Assembly (NCBI GenBank): GCA_038087015.1
Contig: JASBNA010000060.1
Location: 1-64,000 of the forward strand
Direction: 5' to 3'
DNA length: 64,000 nucleotides
DNA from: Cerrena zonata
Lineage: Eukaryota > Basidiomycota > Agaricomycetes > Polyporales > Cerrenaceae
Shown: positions 19,513-29,678 of the stretch, one piece after another
How the letters are laid out: each line of letters starts with the position of its first letter
How positions within the stretch are numbered: position 1 is the first letter of the stretch
Made by a program: the position numbers and the translations under genes
The notes under the pieces: model-generated
Told to the model about the DNA's origin: nothing
Database searches by the model: none
Seen by the model: only the letters and a program-made list of their open reading frames with translations

Positions 19513-22500
19513 TTATTTAAATGACCAAGTACTGAGACCTGCACCAGCAAGCACAATCATGTTTTCACCATCAAAATCAACGTAGTCACTACTTCCCGTA
19601 TCAGCTATAGTGGTGTATCGGGCACTTTCACATTCCAATTGACCATTCTCTACAGACCATAATCTCACTATTTGGTCCACAGAAGTTGATACAACTCGGT
19701 TAGGTCCTCCAGATGAAAGAGAAGTCAATGTAGCAGAAGCTGCACTTTCAACAAAGCTTTTAGATTCCAAAATCAATTCTTCTGCGTTCAGTAAGAACAA
19801 AGTATTTAAAATTAAAGAATTGTCATCACCACCCGTAACAATATTGTAACCATTCTCTGACGAAGAAACTTGGATTGCTTTAATACCATTTTGATGTAAC
19901 TGCTGCTTGATGATCATTTTTCCGAATTTCGCTACTGATGCAGTTTCTTTTGTAGGGAAACTATTTAATATGGAGGTCACTTCCCAAATGGTGAGATAAC
20001 CGTCAGTTGCACCAATCATTATATAGCTCTTTTCATTGAATTTGAGGAATTTAACATTCAAAATACAACATTTAGTGTAGTAATCATCCGCTAATGGAGT
20101 GAATACTTTGGTCTTTGAATTGAAATGCATTATTTTAATGTTTGAGTCTGAATAAACAGTTGAAATTATGAATCCGTTTTCAACCTCTAAAGTATCAAAA
20201 TCCATTATACGTAAATCGGGTATATCACTTTTAGGCTTAAGTCTGGAATATTCAATAATTGCAGGATAACCATTGCTCAAATAGTTTAATTTCCATATGA
20301 GAAATTCCTCATTAGCAGCAGAACTGGCTGCAAAATCCTTACTTATGAATTTTACTTTTTGCAATCCGGAAACATGATTATTCAAACTCCAAAAATTTTT
20401 AATGCTACCATTTGAATATAACTTACCTAATCTTAATGTTGTATCTTCAGATGCCGAGATGATTAATTTTGATCCATCCTTTTCAGCATATTTCGAAACA
20501 GATATATCTCTAATTTCTCTTCCATGGGTACCTTCATGAATCAATCCATAATTTTGGTGATTGAATCTACCTTTGAACGATTTTATTTGTAAAGTACTTT
20601 TGCTCATGTAGATGAATTTGTAGTCAAGATCAACCGGGTTTCTATTAGAATATGGAATCAAAAGCCATTTTCTATGAGCACCTCCGCATAATTCGTTTGT
20701 TATTTCCAATTGTTTGGTCTCATTCCAAACATAGAAATAAGAAGATTTGAACCCATAAACAATCAAGTCCATATTTTTGACGAAACCACCTTCAATGAAA
20801 CCTCTTGATATTTTGTTTTGATGGAAAATATCAAGGCTGAAAGTATTTGATTGATCTTTTAATAAATTTGCATACATGTAAACCCCATCTTTTACTGTCA
20901 TTAAAATTGTGGTTTTGTCTTTGAAAGTTTCAACGATTGAAACTGATGATATCGTATCACCTGGGCATATTTTCTTGAAGATTGCACCTAATTCTAGGCT
21001 ATCATTCAGATTATTTAAATCGTAGACAGCGATACTAGTGAATCTTGAGCCAATCACCAACCAGTTATTAATTTCATCTACTAGTATATCAGTTGTGGTG
21101 AAGACATTTTGGTTTGGTTTGTTTAGTTGTTTTGATGATTCCAAAGTAATCATTTCGTTCGATAAAGTGAAAGTAAGAAGAATGAATGGCATTTTAGGAT
21201 TAGGAAAATCAATTAATGCATAGAACTTATTTGAGGAAGTGAAACCAAGAAAGTTTATAACTTTGTTAGAAGTTCCATGAGTTTGTCTTATCCAATTCTT
21301 CTCCACTGTATGGGCATCTTTGAAATTAAGACATAAAACATCTCCGTTTCGACAACAGATGAGAGCAGTATTTGAAACGGAGCATGCAGTGATGAGCCCG
21401 AAGTCTTTCAATTGAGTTACATCCTGTTCACACAAACTAATTTGATGCCAAGTCGAAGTATTTTGATCCAATGTTAAGATATTACCATTCGAAGTTAACG
21501 AAACAAGCAAGTTGAGATTTGATAATTCACAGAACAGTTGAATTGTTTCATTTTTGCCAAACACTTTGCTCAGCAGTTCAGATATTTGTTGTGGAGTATA
21601 AGATAATGTAAGTACCTCTATTAGCCAAATCATGGACTCTAATTTTACCATCTGCCCCACCAGTAACACATAACTTGAGAAACTTATCGTCTACATCACC
21701 TGACCAAATATGTTTACCTAAATGACAGTTATCCCACAATTCCAATTGAGTTAAAAGAGAATTTCCAGGTTGATATTCCCATAGTCTCGCAGTACAATCT
21801 TCACCAGTACTAAATATTTTAACAGAGCCATCTGAAGTATCTTTAAAGAATTCAAGATTCCAAATTCTTGACCCATGGCCCCATCCTGTTGCCAATAACT
21901 CACCTGTTTTCAACTCGTACAACTTTACTGATCTATCGTCCGAACAAGATATGATATATTTACCGTTTTGATCGACTTTTACACCAAAGATGGACCCCTC
22001 ATGCTCAGTCAAGTTATGTAAGATTTGTCTTGTGTTTAGGTTCCAGAGAAAAACCCCATTCATAACTGTACCAGCTGAAATCAAAACAGTTTTATCGGCA
22101 AGAATACGAATAGATCCACTGTAGAGAATCGACTTTTCATTGCAATGTATCATGTCCAAAACTGAATAATGGCCGACAGATGACGAAACATCGACCTTGT
22201 AAATAACATTATGGGAGGTAAGAACCAAAAGGGTCCTTTCATCTAAAAACTCGGTACTGATTATCCATTCATTGATGGCCTTTTCATCTATTTTATAGTC
22301 ATATTGCTTCCTAACAAGAGAATCAAATTCGATTACCTTAAAAGAACGACCACCAGAAACACATAACTTGTCTCCTTTTTCACTAAAAGATATATGGTGA
22401 ATCTTATTCCTTTTGAAGATTTGGCTGCTGAATATCAAGGAAATATCATCTTTTTCGACTGAAAAAACTTTCAAAATGCTACCATAACCAGCAACAACGT

Positions 22501-22597
22501 AGTTTGAGTAGATCTTGAGCGAGGTTACAAACCCATAATGACTCAAAGGCTCAAATAGCCCTTCCTTGAATGAGGATACTGGGTTGATGTTGGTCAT
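19513..22597 (-). CDS. RTT10: Rtt10 (WDR6 family) WD40 protein, one frame break
   Basis: Two overlapping minus-strand frames make one protein of about 1,028 residues, close to S. cerevisiae Rtt10 (1,013 aa). WD40 repeats are obvious: LTEHEGSIFGVKVDQNGKYI, SCSDDRSVKLYELKTGELLA, GHGSRIWNLEFF, STGEDCTARLWEY, HLGKHIWSGDVDDKF and, in the second part, SASEDTTLRLGKL and STSVDQIVRLWSVENG. The GHGSRIW and HLGKHIWS stretches are typical of this family. Rtt10 partners the methyltransferase Trm7 for 2'-O-methylation of position 34 in certain tRNAs and is linked to endosomal recycling. One extra base in the CC at 21615-21616 splits the frame; removing it joins DLANR to VLTLSYTPQQ. It converges tail to tail with ILS1 (136 bases apart). 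Confidence 0.87.
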
Positions 22598-23167
22598 TTG
22601 TCACCCTGTACTTTCCAGTCAGTATGAGATGGCCCTGATGATATTTTTTTTCAATACTTGATTTTTTTTTTGTGAGTCTGAGATGGCTGTAAAAAACAGA
22701 AATAGTATTTCACATCTAAATTTTAGTCCTTAGCTTCGATTCGGTGTTCTAGAATGACAGAGCTGTAGTCCTAAGCAAGCAAAGCTCCCGTCGGAGAATG
22801 TTGGTGATTATGGGTTATAGAAATTTTACAAGGCATGTTTACCTATTTTTTTGAGACTTAATGTTTGGCAGTAGTACCAATCAAGACTTGAATTGATTAA
22901 AACGAAGGACAACAAATCAAACCGGAAAGTAGGATAGCAATGTTCATCAGCATAGTATTTTTTCAAGTTTTTCCAATTTGTAAGATTACAAGCTTCTGTT
23001 GATTTATTGAAATCCCTCTTTTCCTTGATTTTCTGTGAAAAATTGAAAAATATGTTTTTATTCGAAGTTTCTAAGCATACGTTTAAAACCCTGTTGATGA
23101 TCTTCCATCTGGCCCATAAACCCTAGCAGAGCCAGCTTTCAAGCAGAAATAAATATCGCCAGTAGGC

Positions 23168-23293
23168 ATGAGAATCTTCGGTGTGAAATGTGAGTGCTTG
23201 AAGTATGATTCTTTGGAGATAGACTCACATATCCATTATTTGGTATACATTCAGCTGTGTGAATATGCCACTACTAACGACGCAAAAACCTAA
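23168..23293 (+). CDS. Small open frame, 41 codons, function unknown
   Basis: ATG to TAA encodes MRIFGVKCECLKYDSLEI and a further 23 residues with balanced amino-acid composition, unlike the AT-driven frames around it. There is no homology I recognise and no clear TATA element. It may be a relic of a larger gene or chance. Reported mainly because it is the most protein-like frame in this gene-poor stretch. Confidence 0.2.
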   Translation: MRIFGVKCECLKYDSLEIDSHIHYLVYIQLCEYATTNDAKT

Positions 23294-23783
23294 GCATTCC
23301 ACTACCAATCAGGGTCAACAAGTTTCTGGTTAGTATCGTGTCTATCATCGTTCGCTTTGAACTAAATCTATTTACGTCACTGGAAGCTTGAAATCACATA
23401 ACCCGGTGCAAAGAAGAAGTAACAATCGATAGTTCGAGCCCCTGAGTCTTTTTAGACTAACTTAGAGATTGAGAGCCGAAATATGTTAGAATAACGATAT
23501 TTTTGCAGCCAATCTGAGCTCTTCGAGAATACCATATTTGAAAGCAGGCTTTGATTGATAAACTTATTAAGAATGGCCGTAACAGGGCCACTGTCTGGTT
23601 GGTAGATCTCGTGAAGAATAGCTGGCATTCCCAATATCTTGGTTACTCTTCAGTATATTAGACATTTGAGACTAGTCAATCTACTACATGTCCTGTAAGA
23701 GCAAGTACCATGCATCTGCTGCCGTTATGTTACAATAGCTAATATTTTTATTTACATATATTGTGAAATAGCTTTCCTTGAAT

Positions 23784-23819
23784 ATAAAAAAGATCGACAA
23801 CAACAAAGACCTTTGGCAG
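23784..23819. repeat. 36-bp dispersed repeat, copy 1
   Basis: The block running from ATAAAAAAGA to CCTTTGGCAG, with an internal GACAACAACAAAGA, recurs at 24343-24378 with one mismatch. On the minus strand it begins TGCCAAAGG, compatible with an LTR end (TG...CA), but flanking sequence is not shared. Confidence 0.75.
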
Positions 23820-24342
23820 TGTCAGACCTTGAAGGTCTGCAGATGATGTACTGGCCTATCTATACTGACAGGTACAATACATCATCAAATGAAGACACAA
23901 ATTATATTTAAAGTTTGTGTTAATCCAGAAATGAGGCATTATGATAATGTGCATATATAAATAAATAGGCATTTCCATATTAATGGAAAAATCTTTTACT
24001 CGACGTGGGCCGTGGACCAAAGTGATGCTTCTAATTGGTTGAAACATGGTCGACGACCTATGGAGAGTTCTTTATATTCGGTAATAAATATTTCTATATA
24101 ATATTTACAAATTGGCTTTGGATACTTAAGCTTAATCGTAATAAGTTATTTTCTCCCTTTGAATAACGTGAAAAGATTAATCTGACAGTATCGAATTAAT
24201 CCACTGTGCTACCAGGTATTAGTATGTATTTGACTAATGCTATTTATGCGTGTGTTATGGTCAACCGTACTAGAATCATGTATCTAATACTATTGGATAC
24301 TGGTGGTTGATTATGGGTCTGATCTACCCACATAACCCGATA

Positions 24343-24378
24343 ATAAAAAAGACCGACAACAACAAAGACCTTTGGCAG
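24343..24378. repeat. 36-bp dispersed repeat, copy 2
   Basis: Same orientation as copy 1, 559 bases downstream, with a single T/C difference. It lies about 320 bases upstream of tRNA-Lys. Confidence 0.75.
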
Positions 24379-24699
24379 CATGAACAAAGATCATTTAAAA
24401 AATCATAAACTATTTAAATCTTTTCTATCATACTTATTTAAACTTCCACAGAACGTTAATTGAGACTAAGTGTAGCAACCCTATGATAAGAGTTCGGGCC
24501 CAAAAACAATTTTTTTACTTATTTTCCCCTGTACAAGTCTATATAGTTTTTTCTATTCATTTAATTCTTTATATAGTCAGTTTTAAGTGTTTTCAGGTGG
24601 AATATATAAACATTAAACAAATTTTTTTTATTAGAAGGTTTTCAGAGAAATGGTATTCCCATTTCATATTAAACCACCCCATTTCTCATTCATGAAAGT

Positions 24700-24772
24700 G
24701 CCTGGTTAGCTCAATGGCTAGAGCGTGTGACTTTTAATCACAAGGTTGCGGGTTCGACCCCCGCATCGGGCT
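24700..24772 (+). tRNA. tRNA-Lys (TTT)
   Basis: A 73-base cloverleaf: acceptor GCCTGGT pairs with ATCGGGC allowing G-T pairs, D arm AGCTCAATGGCTAGAGC, anticodon arm TGTGACTTTTAATCACA with anticodon TTT, and T arm GCGGGTTCGACCCCCGC. There is no intron. A T-rich stretch (TTTCTTTTTT) follows directly, as expected for a Pol III terminator. Confidence 0.96.
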
Positions 24773-24781
24773 TTCTTTTTT
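24772..24781 (+). terminator. Pol III terminator of tRNA-Lys
   Basis: T-rich run TTTCTTTTTT immediately after the discriminator base of tRNA-Lys. Confidence 0.7.
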
Positions 24782-24946
24782 GCAACTTTTCCAACATTTT
24801 TTAATTTGTAAGAACACCTAACCAAATCACATATGTGAAAGACCAAGCATTACAAGGCTCTCATTGATAGTATACTTCCAGACACTGGGAAAAGGTTGGT
24901 GGGTATTATATAAAAAGTGTTAGCAAGCAAAAGACCCAATTCCACA

Positions 24947-24967
24947 AGAATCTTCGAGAATTGTTCG
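24947..24967 (+). promoter_or_regulatory. Heat-shock element (Hsf1 site) before CDC37
   Basis: Three perfect, contiguous alternating pentamers AGAAT-CTTCG-AGAAT (24947-24961) plus an offset TTC make a strong Hsf1 element about 85-100 bases upstream of the CDC37 ATG. A TATA-like ATTATATAAAAAG lies at about 24905-24917, so the element sits just downstream of TATA, probably near the transcription start. CDC37 is an Hsp90 co-chaperone, so Hsf1 control makes biological sense. Confidence 0.75.
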
Positions 24968-25050
24968 ATTTTCCAAAGACGCGGACGTATATAACAGTGG
25001 TGACAAATACATCCGGGATAACTAAGCTAATATTTGAACAAAAAGCCAAA

Positions 25051-26580
25051 ATGCCAATAGATTACTCCAAGTGGGATAAAATCGAATTGTCTGATGATTC
25101 AGACATCGAGGTTCATCCAAATGTTGATAAGAATTCATTTATCAAGTGGAAACAAAGAGATATCCATGAAAAACGTCAGCAAAGAAATATTGAAATTAAA
25201 TCGATATTGGTACAATTGACGATGTATGCTAAGCTTAACACTAGAGTTGATTACTTATTATCAGATTTGTCAAAGGAAGAAATACTTGATAATGCAAAAG
25301 TGATGGAGAAATTGAATGGAAAATTTGATCAATCAGAAAAATTTGATTATGAAAGCTTGAAAAAGGAAAAAGGAGATAATTTACGTAAAGGTTTGAGAGA
25401 TTTGGCATTTGATAAAGAAGAGATTGAAAACACTCCACCTTATAATGAAATGATCGAAGATTTATTCATTCAAATAAAAGAAGATCATCCAGATGCTAAT
25501 ACCGATGCCCAAAAATTGATTGATTATATAAAAGAGCATAGACTCAAGATTGATGATGTATTATCTAAACAAACTATTAAATTGGATGATTTGTTATATC
25601 AAAAATCAATGTTGATTAGTAGTGATGATATTCATACTGGATTCGACAGATCTTTCCTCAATAAAGAAGAAGAAAATGTTATAAAAGAAACTGAAAAGCA
25701 AAAGCAAACTATAACCACAACCGAAACTTTGAATAACCCACAACAATCTCAAGTTTCTAAACAAGAAGCAAAATCAGCTCCCAAATCAGATGAAGAAATT
25801 CTTGATGATTTAACTGTTTTACCAGAAACTGCCGAATTTTCCAAAATTTCAAGTACTAAACTAAATGAAAGTGCTGCTTATTTAGTTAAAAATCATCATA
25901 TTTGTACTGAACAGCAAAAAGACGCTTTGGTTATGACTGCCTTTGATCATCAATTGCAAGGCGATACAAAGACCACTAAACAAGTTATTCATCAATCTTT
26001 ATTACTTCAATACATTGCTCAATTAGCTGGTCCTCATCCCAGTAAGGATCAAACGATCAAAGCCATCAAATTATTCATTTCTAAAGTCGATGATAACTCT
26101 TCTCCTGCAAAACAGGCTTTCCTTCAAGATGTTGATAACACCTTCAATCATATAAAGAATAGGTGTGAAGTCATTAGGAAAGAGCAAGAAGAAAATCAAG
26201 ATGGTAATGGTGAAGAAGCTCTAATTCAATTAAAAGCTCTCGATGATAATACTGAATTGTTTGTCAATATTCCTCAAGAAGGAACTGAAGAGTACAATAT
26301 CTTTAGTAATGAATTATCGCAAGAAATGCAAGATGCTATAAAAACTGGTTCTTTGGATGAAGTAAATAAAATTTTCGCTAAATTGAAAGTTGAGGACGCT
26401 GAAGCAATTTTGGAGGTATTTAATAGATGTGCTGTTATTGGTGTTAATGGTTATTTAGAAGACGAGGAAGAGTTTAAAGAGCTTCAAAAACAATATAACG
26501 AAAACTTGGATCTACAAGAAAATGCTCCACAAACCATTACCGAAGAAAATGAAGTGGATACTTCTGATATAGTTGACTAA
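25051..26580 (+). CDS. CDC37: Cdc37, Hsp90 co-chaperone for protein kinases
   Basis: A 509-residue protein starting MPIDYSKWDKIELSDDSDIE, the highly conserved kinase-binding N-terminus (the Asp-Ser-Asp context includes the CK2-phosphorylated serine of the family). Next come EVHPNVDKNSFIKWKQRDIH and a coiled-coil region. The C-terminal two thirds contain the Hsp90-binding helical domain (residues about 280-450). Cdc37 delivers client kinases to Hsp90 in the cytosol. The open frame extends 30 codons upstream, but the conserved MPIDYSKW start at 25051, preceded by AAA, is clearly the real one. Length matches the S. cerevisiae protein (506 aa). Confidence 0.97.
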   Translation: MPIDYSKWDKIELSDDSDIEVHPNVDKNSFIKWKQRDIHEKRQQRNIEIKSILVQLTMYAKLNTRVDYLLSDLSKEEILDNAKVMEKLNGKFDQSEKFDYESLKKEKGDNLRKGLRDLAFDKEEIENTPPYNEMIEDLFIQIKEDHPDANTDAQKLIDYIKEHRLKIDDVLSKQTIKLDDLLYQKSMLISSDDIHTGFDRSFLNKEEENVIKETEKQKQTITTTETLNNPQQSQVSKQEAKSAPKSDEEILDDLTVLPETAEFSKISSTKLNESAAYLVKNHHICTEQQKDALVMTAFDHQLQGDTKTTKQVIHQSLLLQYIAQLAGPHPSKDQTIKAIKLFISKVDDNSSPAKQAFLQDVDNTFNHIKNRCEVIRKEQEENQDGNGEEALIQLKALDDNTELFVNIPQEGTEEYNIFSNELSQEMQDAIKTGSLDEVNKIFAKLKVEDAEAILEVFNRCAVIGVNGYLEDEEEFKELQKQYNENLDLQENAPQTITEENEVDTSDIVD

Positions 26581-26766
26581 TTAACCTCTTATCTTTCTTC
26601 AATTCTAGTTTAATTTTACATATATCTTTCAATACTCTTGATGTATATATTTCTATTTAAGTATAATATTAAATTACGAAAAGAAAAAAAAAAAAAAACT
26701 CAAAAAAAAAAAGTACCTTCGGTCTACGAAATACGAAAAACTCTTTTGTAAACTACTCAGTGAAAT

Positions 26767-29112
26767 TCAATTCTTACTTAACCTTGCCAAGGTCTCCATC
26801 AATGATTGGGTGCTATTCTGAGGTTGCTGCTGTTGCTGTGGCGGTGTAAACCCTGGAGCCATAGAGTGGTTATAAGAAGCATTGGCTTGTGATGATTGTA
26901 GTTGTGACAACAAGTTATTTACTTGATTGCTAGGTGACTGCCCTTGTGGAATCGAAGGAGGAGGTGGACCTTGATTATATGGTTGGTTATAGCCATTACC
27001 ATACGATTGAGAATACTGTTGGTTATGTTGTTGTTGTTGTTGCAGCTGCTGCAAAAGTGAAATCATATTTTGCATTGATGCTGGGTCCATATTTTGTAAG
27101 GTTTGAACCAATCCTGAATCCAAAGGAGCTTGACCAGGTGGGGGTGGTTGAGGATATCCCTGTCCATATGATTGTTGGGCATTTGGGTAACCCGATCCAC
27201 CGTATGGAGCATTGTTTTGAAAAACTTGTTGTGGTGGAGGGCCTGAGTGAGATGGTCCCGTATTTCGATGATATTGATTACTTGGATAAGAGTTTGCATT
27301 CCATTCGTCATTCGGCCAACGGTGATTTGATTGATTTCCACGATGATCTCTTCCACCGCGGCCACCGCCAAAGCCATCACCACGGCCACCGCCACGATCG
27401 TTGAAATTACGACCTCCGCGAGGGCCTCCCCGACGGTCACGACCTCCACGATCACGATCACGATCACGACCACCGCGATCACGACCTCCACGTTCGAATC
27501 CATTTGAAGTTTGGTTCGATGGGAAAGCTCCTGGTTGAAAAGAATTATTACCAGAGACTTTCATTTTCGATTTCATTAATATATCAGCAGCAACTTCAGG
27601 TTCGATATCAGCATATTCATCGAATTTTATACCACCATCTGGGGTTTTTTCGAAAGTTTGAACATCAACTTTCATTTCTTTGATCACACAAGTACCCAAG
27701 ACACCGGAATGAGCAGCCTCACTAATTACTGAACTTAAATCTTGATGAGTTATATCTTGAATATTTATTGAAACTGGGGAATTCGAAAAAGCTTTCTTAA
27801 CTTTTCTAATAAAGAAAATGGACGATTTACCAGTGATATAGACTTGACAATCGGGAACGAATTTTGATTTTTTTGGAGAATATTCAATATCTTCTAATCT
27901 ATCTTCGAAACTTCTTTTACCACGATTAGTGTCATTAGCTGATTTTCTTGCCTTTTGAGGTTTTGAAGAGTCCAAGCGCATTATTTTATTATGAAGAGGC
28001 ACGTCAGTTTCACCTTTAATGCATTCAGCACATGCTTCGTTTGATTTAAATTGAGCAAAACCATAACCAGCTTTAATTGCAATTTGAACAACTTCACCGT
28101 ATTGACTGAAAATTCTGAATAAATCTTGTTTTGAAATGGTATTAGCAGGAAGATTCCCAATAAATAATCTCAGTTTATCAGGTAAATCGTCCCAACTTGG
28201 CAAGCTCATGTAATAAGTTTCTCTTTTGATAAACTCATCATAAGCAGCATCTTCTTCAGGGGTCATGGGTGCAGTAATATTGGGTCTGCGACAATACTTA
28301 TTGACAGGGATTAAAGGAATGGGGGTTTTCAAGACTTTGCAAGGTTTATTAAAAGAATAAACTTGATCATAATTCATACCTGGATATTGATTACTTGGAT
28401 CATTGGAATTAGTCAATTTTACATTTTGATTATTAAGTTGCTCAACTATAAGTTTCATTTGATCTTCTTGGCTTAATTTAATAAAGTTTGGATCTTTAAC
28501 TAGATCACTTTGCATAATCGTTTCATAAGCTTTTTTCAATTGATCCTGGGGATTTTCCAATTGAGTATTACTATCAGATACAATAGGATCATTAGGGGGA
28601 GAGGATGCATTTACAGGGGGTTTAGGAGGTAAACCACTTGGGCTTGTACTTCTATCAATGGTACTAGAGGTCTTTGTGGGTTCATCTTTCTCCTCATCAT
28701 GAACATCATCATCATTATCATCATGAACATGTGATCCTTCGGGATTATAGTCGTCTTCGTCATTACTATTATCATGGTTAATCGATTGGGTTGATTGATT
28801 TTCCTGGGGTGAATCTTCCCGCGGGGCCTTAGACAATTCTTCAGACATATCCTTGGGCGACTTCTTGGTTTCGTCATCTAGAAATCCTTCAGGATCGTAA
28901 TCATCCTCATCGTTCTTGTCGCTACCGCCATTTTCTTCTTGCGAGGTAGATTCGTGACCATTCTCTTCTTGCGAGGTAGATTGGTGGCCATTCTCTTGGT
29001 CTACTGGTGCTTGCTCAGAGGAGGGGTCAAGTTTCTCGTTAGCAGCGCCTAGTTCAGGGGAATTGGAATCGGGCTGGGAAGTCGAGCCTAAACTTGCTGG
29101 GGTGACCTCCAT
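26767..29112 (-). CDS. NAB3: Nab3, RNA-binding subunit of the Nrd1-Nab3-Sen1 termination complex
   Basis: The 781-residue protein has an acidic, Asp/Glu/Ser-rich N-terminus, with a short duplicated QEENGHESTS unit near residues 40-60. One RRM lies at about 310-385 (LRLFIGNLPANTISKQDLFR, GYGFAQFKSNEACAECI). A second conserved nucleotide-binding-like region follows at about 420-500. An Arg/Gly/Asp-rich RGG-type stretch covers about 535-600, then a Gln/Pro-rich tail. Nab3 binds UCUU-type motifs and drives non-coding transcription termination in the nucleus. RRM context and overall order match the S. cerevisiae protein (802 aa). The G-rich RGG stretch yields long antisense frames that are not genes. 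Confidence 0.9.
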   Translation of the reverse strand: MEVTPASLGSTSQPDSNSPELGAANEKLDPSSEQAPVDQENGHQSTSQEENGHESTSQEENGGSDKNDEDDYDPEGFLDDETKKSPKDMSEELSKAPREDSPQENQSTQSINHDNSNDEDDYNPEGSHVHDDNDDDVHDEEKDEPTKTSSTIDRSTSPSGLPPKPPVNASSPPNDPIVSDSNTQLENPQDQLKKAYETIMQSDLVKDPNFIKLSQEDQMKLIVEQLNNQNVKLTNSNDPSNQYPGMNYDQVYSFNKPCKVLKTPIPLIPVNKYCRRPNITAPMTPEEDAAYDEFIKRETYYMSLPSWDDLPDKLRLFIGNLPANTISKQDLFRIFSQYGEVVQIAIKAGYGFAQFKSNEACAECIKGETDVPLHNKIMRLDSSKPQKARKSANDTNRGKRSFEDRLEDIEYSPKKSKFVPDCQVYITGKSSIFFIRKVKKAFSNSPVSINIQDITHQDLSSVISEAAHSGVLGTCVIKEMKVDVQTFEKTPDGGIKFDEYADIEPEVAADILMKSKMKVSGNNSFQPGAFPSNQTSNGFERGGRDRGGRDRDRDRGGRDRRGGPRGGRNFNDRGGGRGDGFGGGRGGRDHRGNQSNHRWPNDEWNANSYPSNQYHRNTGPSHSGPPPQQVFQNNAPYGGSGYPNAQQSYGQGYPQPPPPGQAPLDSGLVQTLQNMDPASMQNMISLLQQLQQQQQHNQQYSQSYGNGYNQPYNQGPPPPSIPQGQSPSNQVNNLLSQLQSSQANASYNHSMAPGFTPPQQQQQPQNSTQSLMETLARLSKN

Positions 29113-29678
29113 GATTGACTTTAATACTTTGGTAATAGTGGGCGGTTATCAAGTTACACCCTTTTTTTTAGTTTCGTTACAAAAAATCAAATTAAAGCAA
29201 CGTGCAAAAACCAATAATTGAACAGCGTCCGGGTAACCATTTACAGCACGAAACCCGTACACCAATATATCCCCCACGTCGGAGATCCCCCACACCCATC
29301 CACCGGATATCCACCCGTGCCTCTACTCCAGAAAATCTGAGGAAGGTCAATCCCTGGCTTAAGGCAAAGGTGTTCTTCGTACGTATATACTTTCAAAAGC
29401 AGCAAGAGAGGCTTAAACCCTCGTCGGCTGCTTAATAATACATATTATACGGCGAAAGGTATTCCAGGTAGTACTGACTTCGTAGCAAAGGTGGTTTTTA
29501 AAACGGTGGAGGTTCTGGGGAGTCACGTGACTATTCCTCGAATCGGATAAATATATAAAGACCGGGTTTTTCCCAGGAGATTTTCCATAATTGATCCATT
29601 AATAGGATTTTTCCATTAGTATAAACTAATTTCTCAATAGATTTGAGGTCAATTGAATAAATAAACAGGAAATCAGAC
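29113..29678. promoter_or_regulatory. Divergent promoter region of NAB3 and the oxidoreductase gene
   Basis: These 566 bases hold no convincing gene. A palindromic TCACGTGA (29523-29530), a Cbf1-type E-box, lies about 150 bases upstream of the oxidoreductase ATG. A TATAAAG-like element is at about 29552-29560. Confidence 0.6.
29524..29529. promoter_or_regulatory. E-box CACGTG (Cbf1-type)
   Basis: CACGTG within the palindrome TCACGTGA, about 150 bases upstream of the gene at 29679. Confidence 0.6.

Larger units (their letters stand above)
22598..24699. other. Gene-poor region of 2.1 kb upstream of tRNA-Lys
   Basis: No intact gene of normal size is visible. It holds the RTT10 promoter at its left end, two copies of a 36-bp element (23784-23819 and 24343-24378), short inverted repeats around 23823-23890, and a 41-codon open frame at 23168-23293. 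Its position next to a tRNA gene and its lack of genes resemble regions where LTR-retrotransposon remnants accumulate, but I see no complete LTR or element-encoded protein. Confidence 0.5.

Noticed and set aside
23428..23445. TTCGAGCCCC resembling a tRNA T arm
   Set aside because: No acceptor, D or anticodon arm can be built around it.
23823..23890. Hairpins CAGACCTT/AAGGTCTG and GATGATGTA/TACATCATC as possible terminators or structured RNA
   Set aside because: Short stems, no transcript context, expected by chance in 2 kb of AT-rich DNA.
26934..27503. Long antisense and alternative frames across the NAB3 RGG region
   Set aside because: They are shadows of a GC-rich repetitive coding region; Nab3's own frame explains it.
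29202..29435. 77-codon plus-strand frame in the NAB3 divergent promoter
   Set aside because: Starts at GTG, Pro/Arg-rich from base composition, sits in a promoter.
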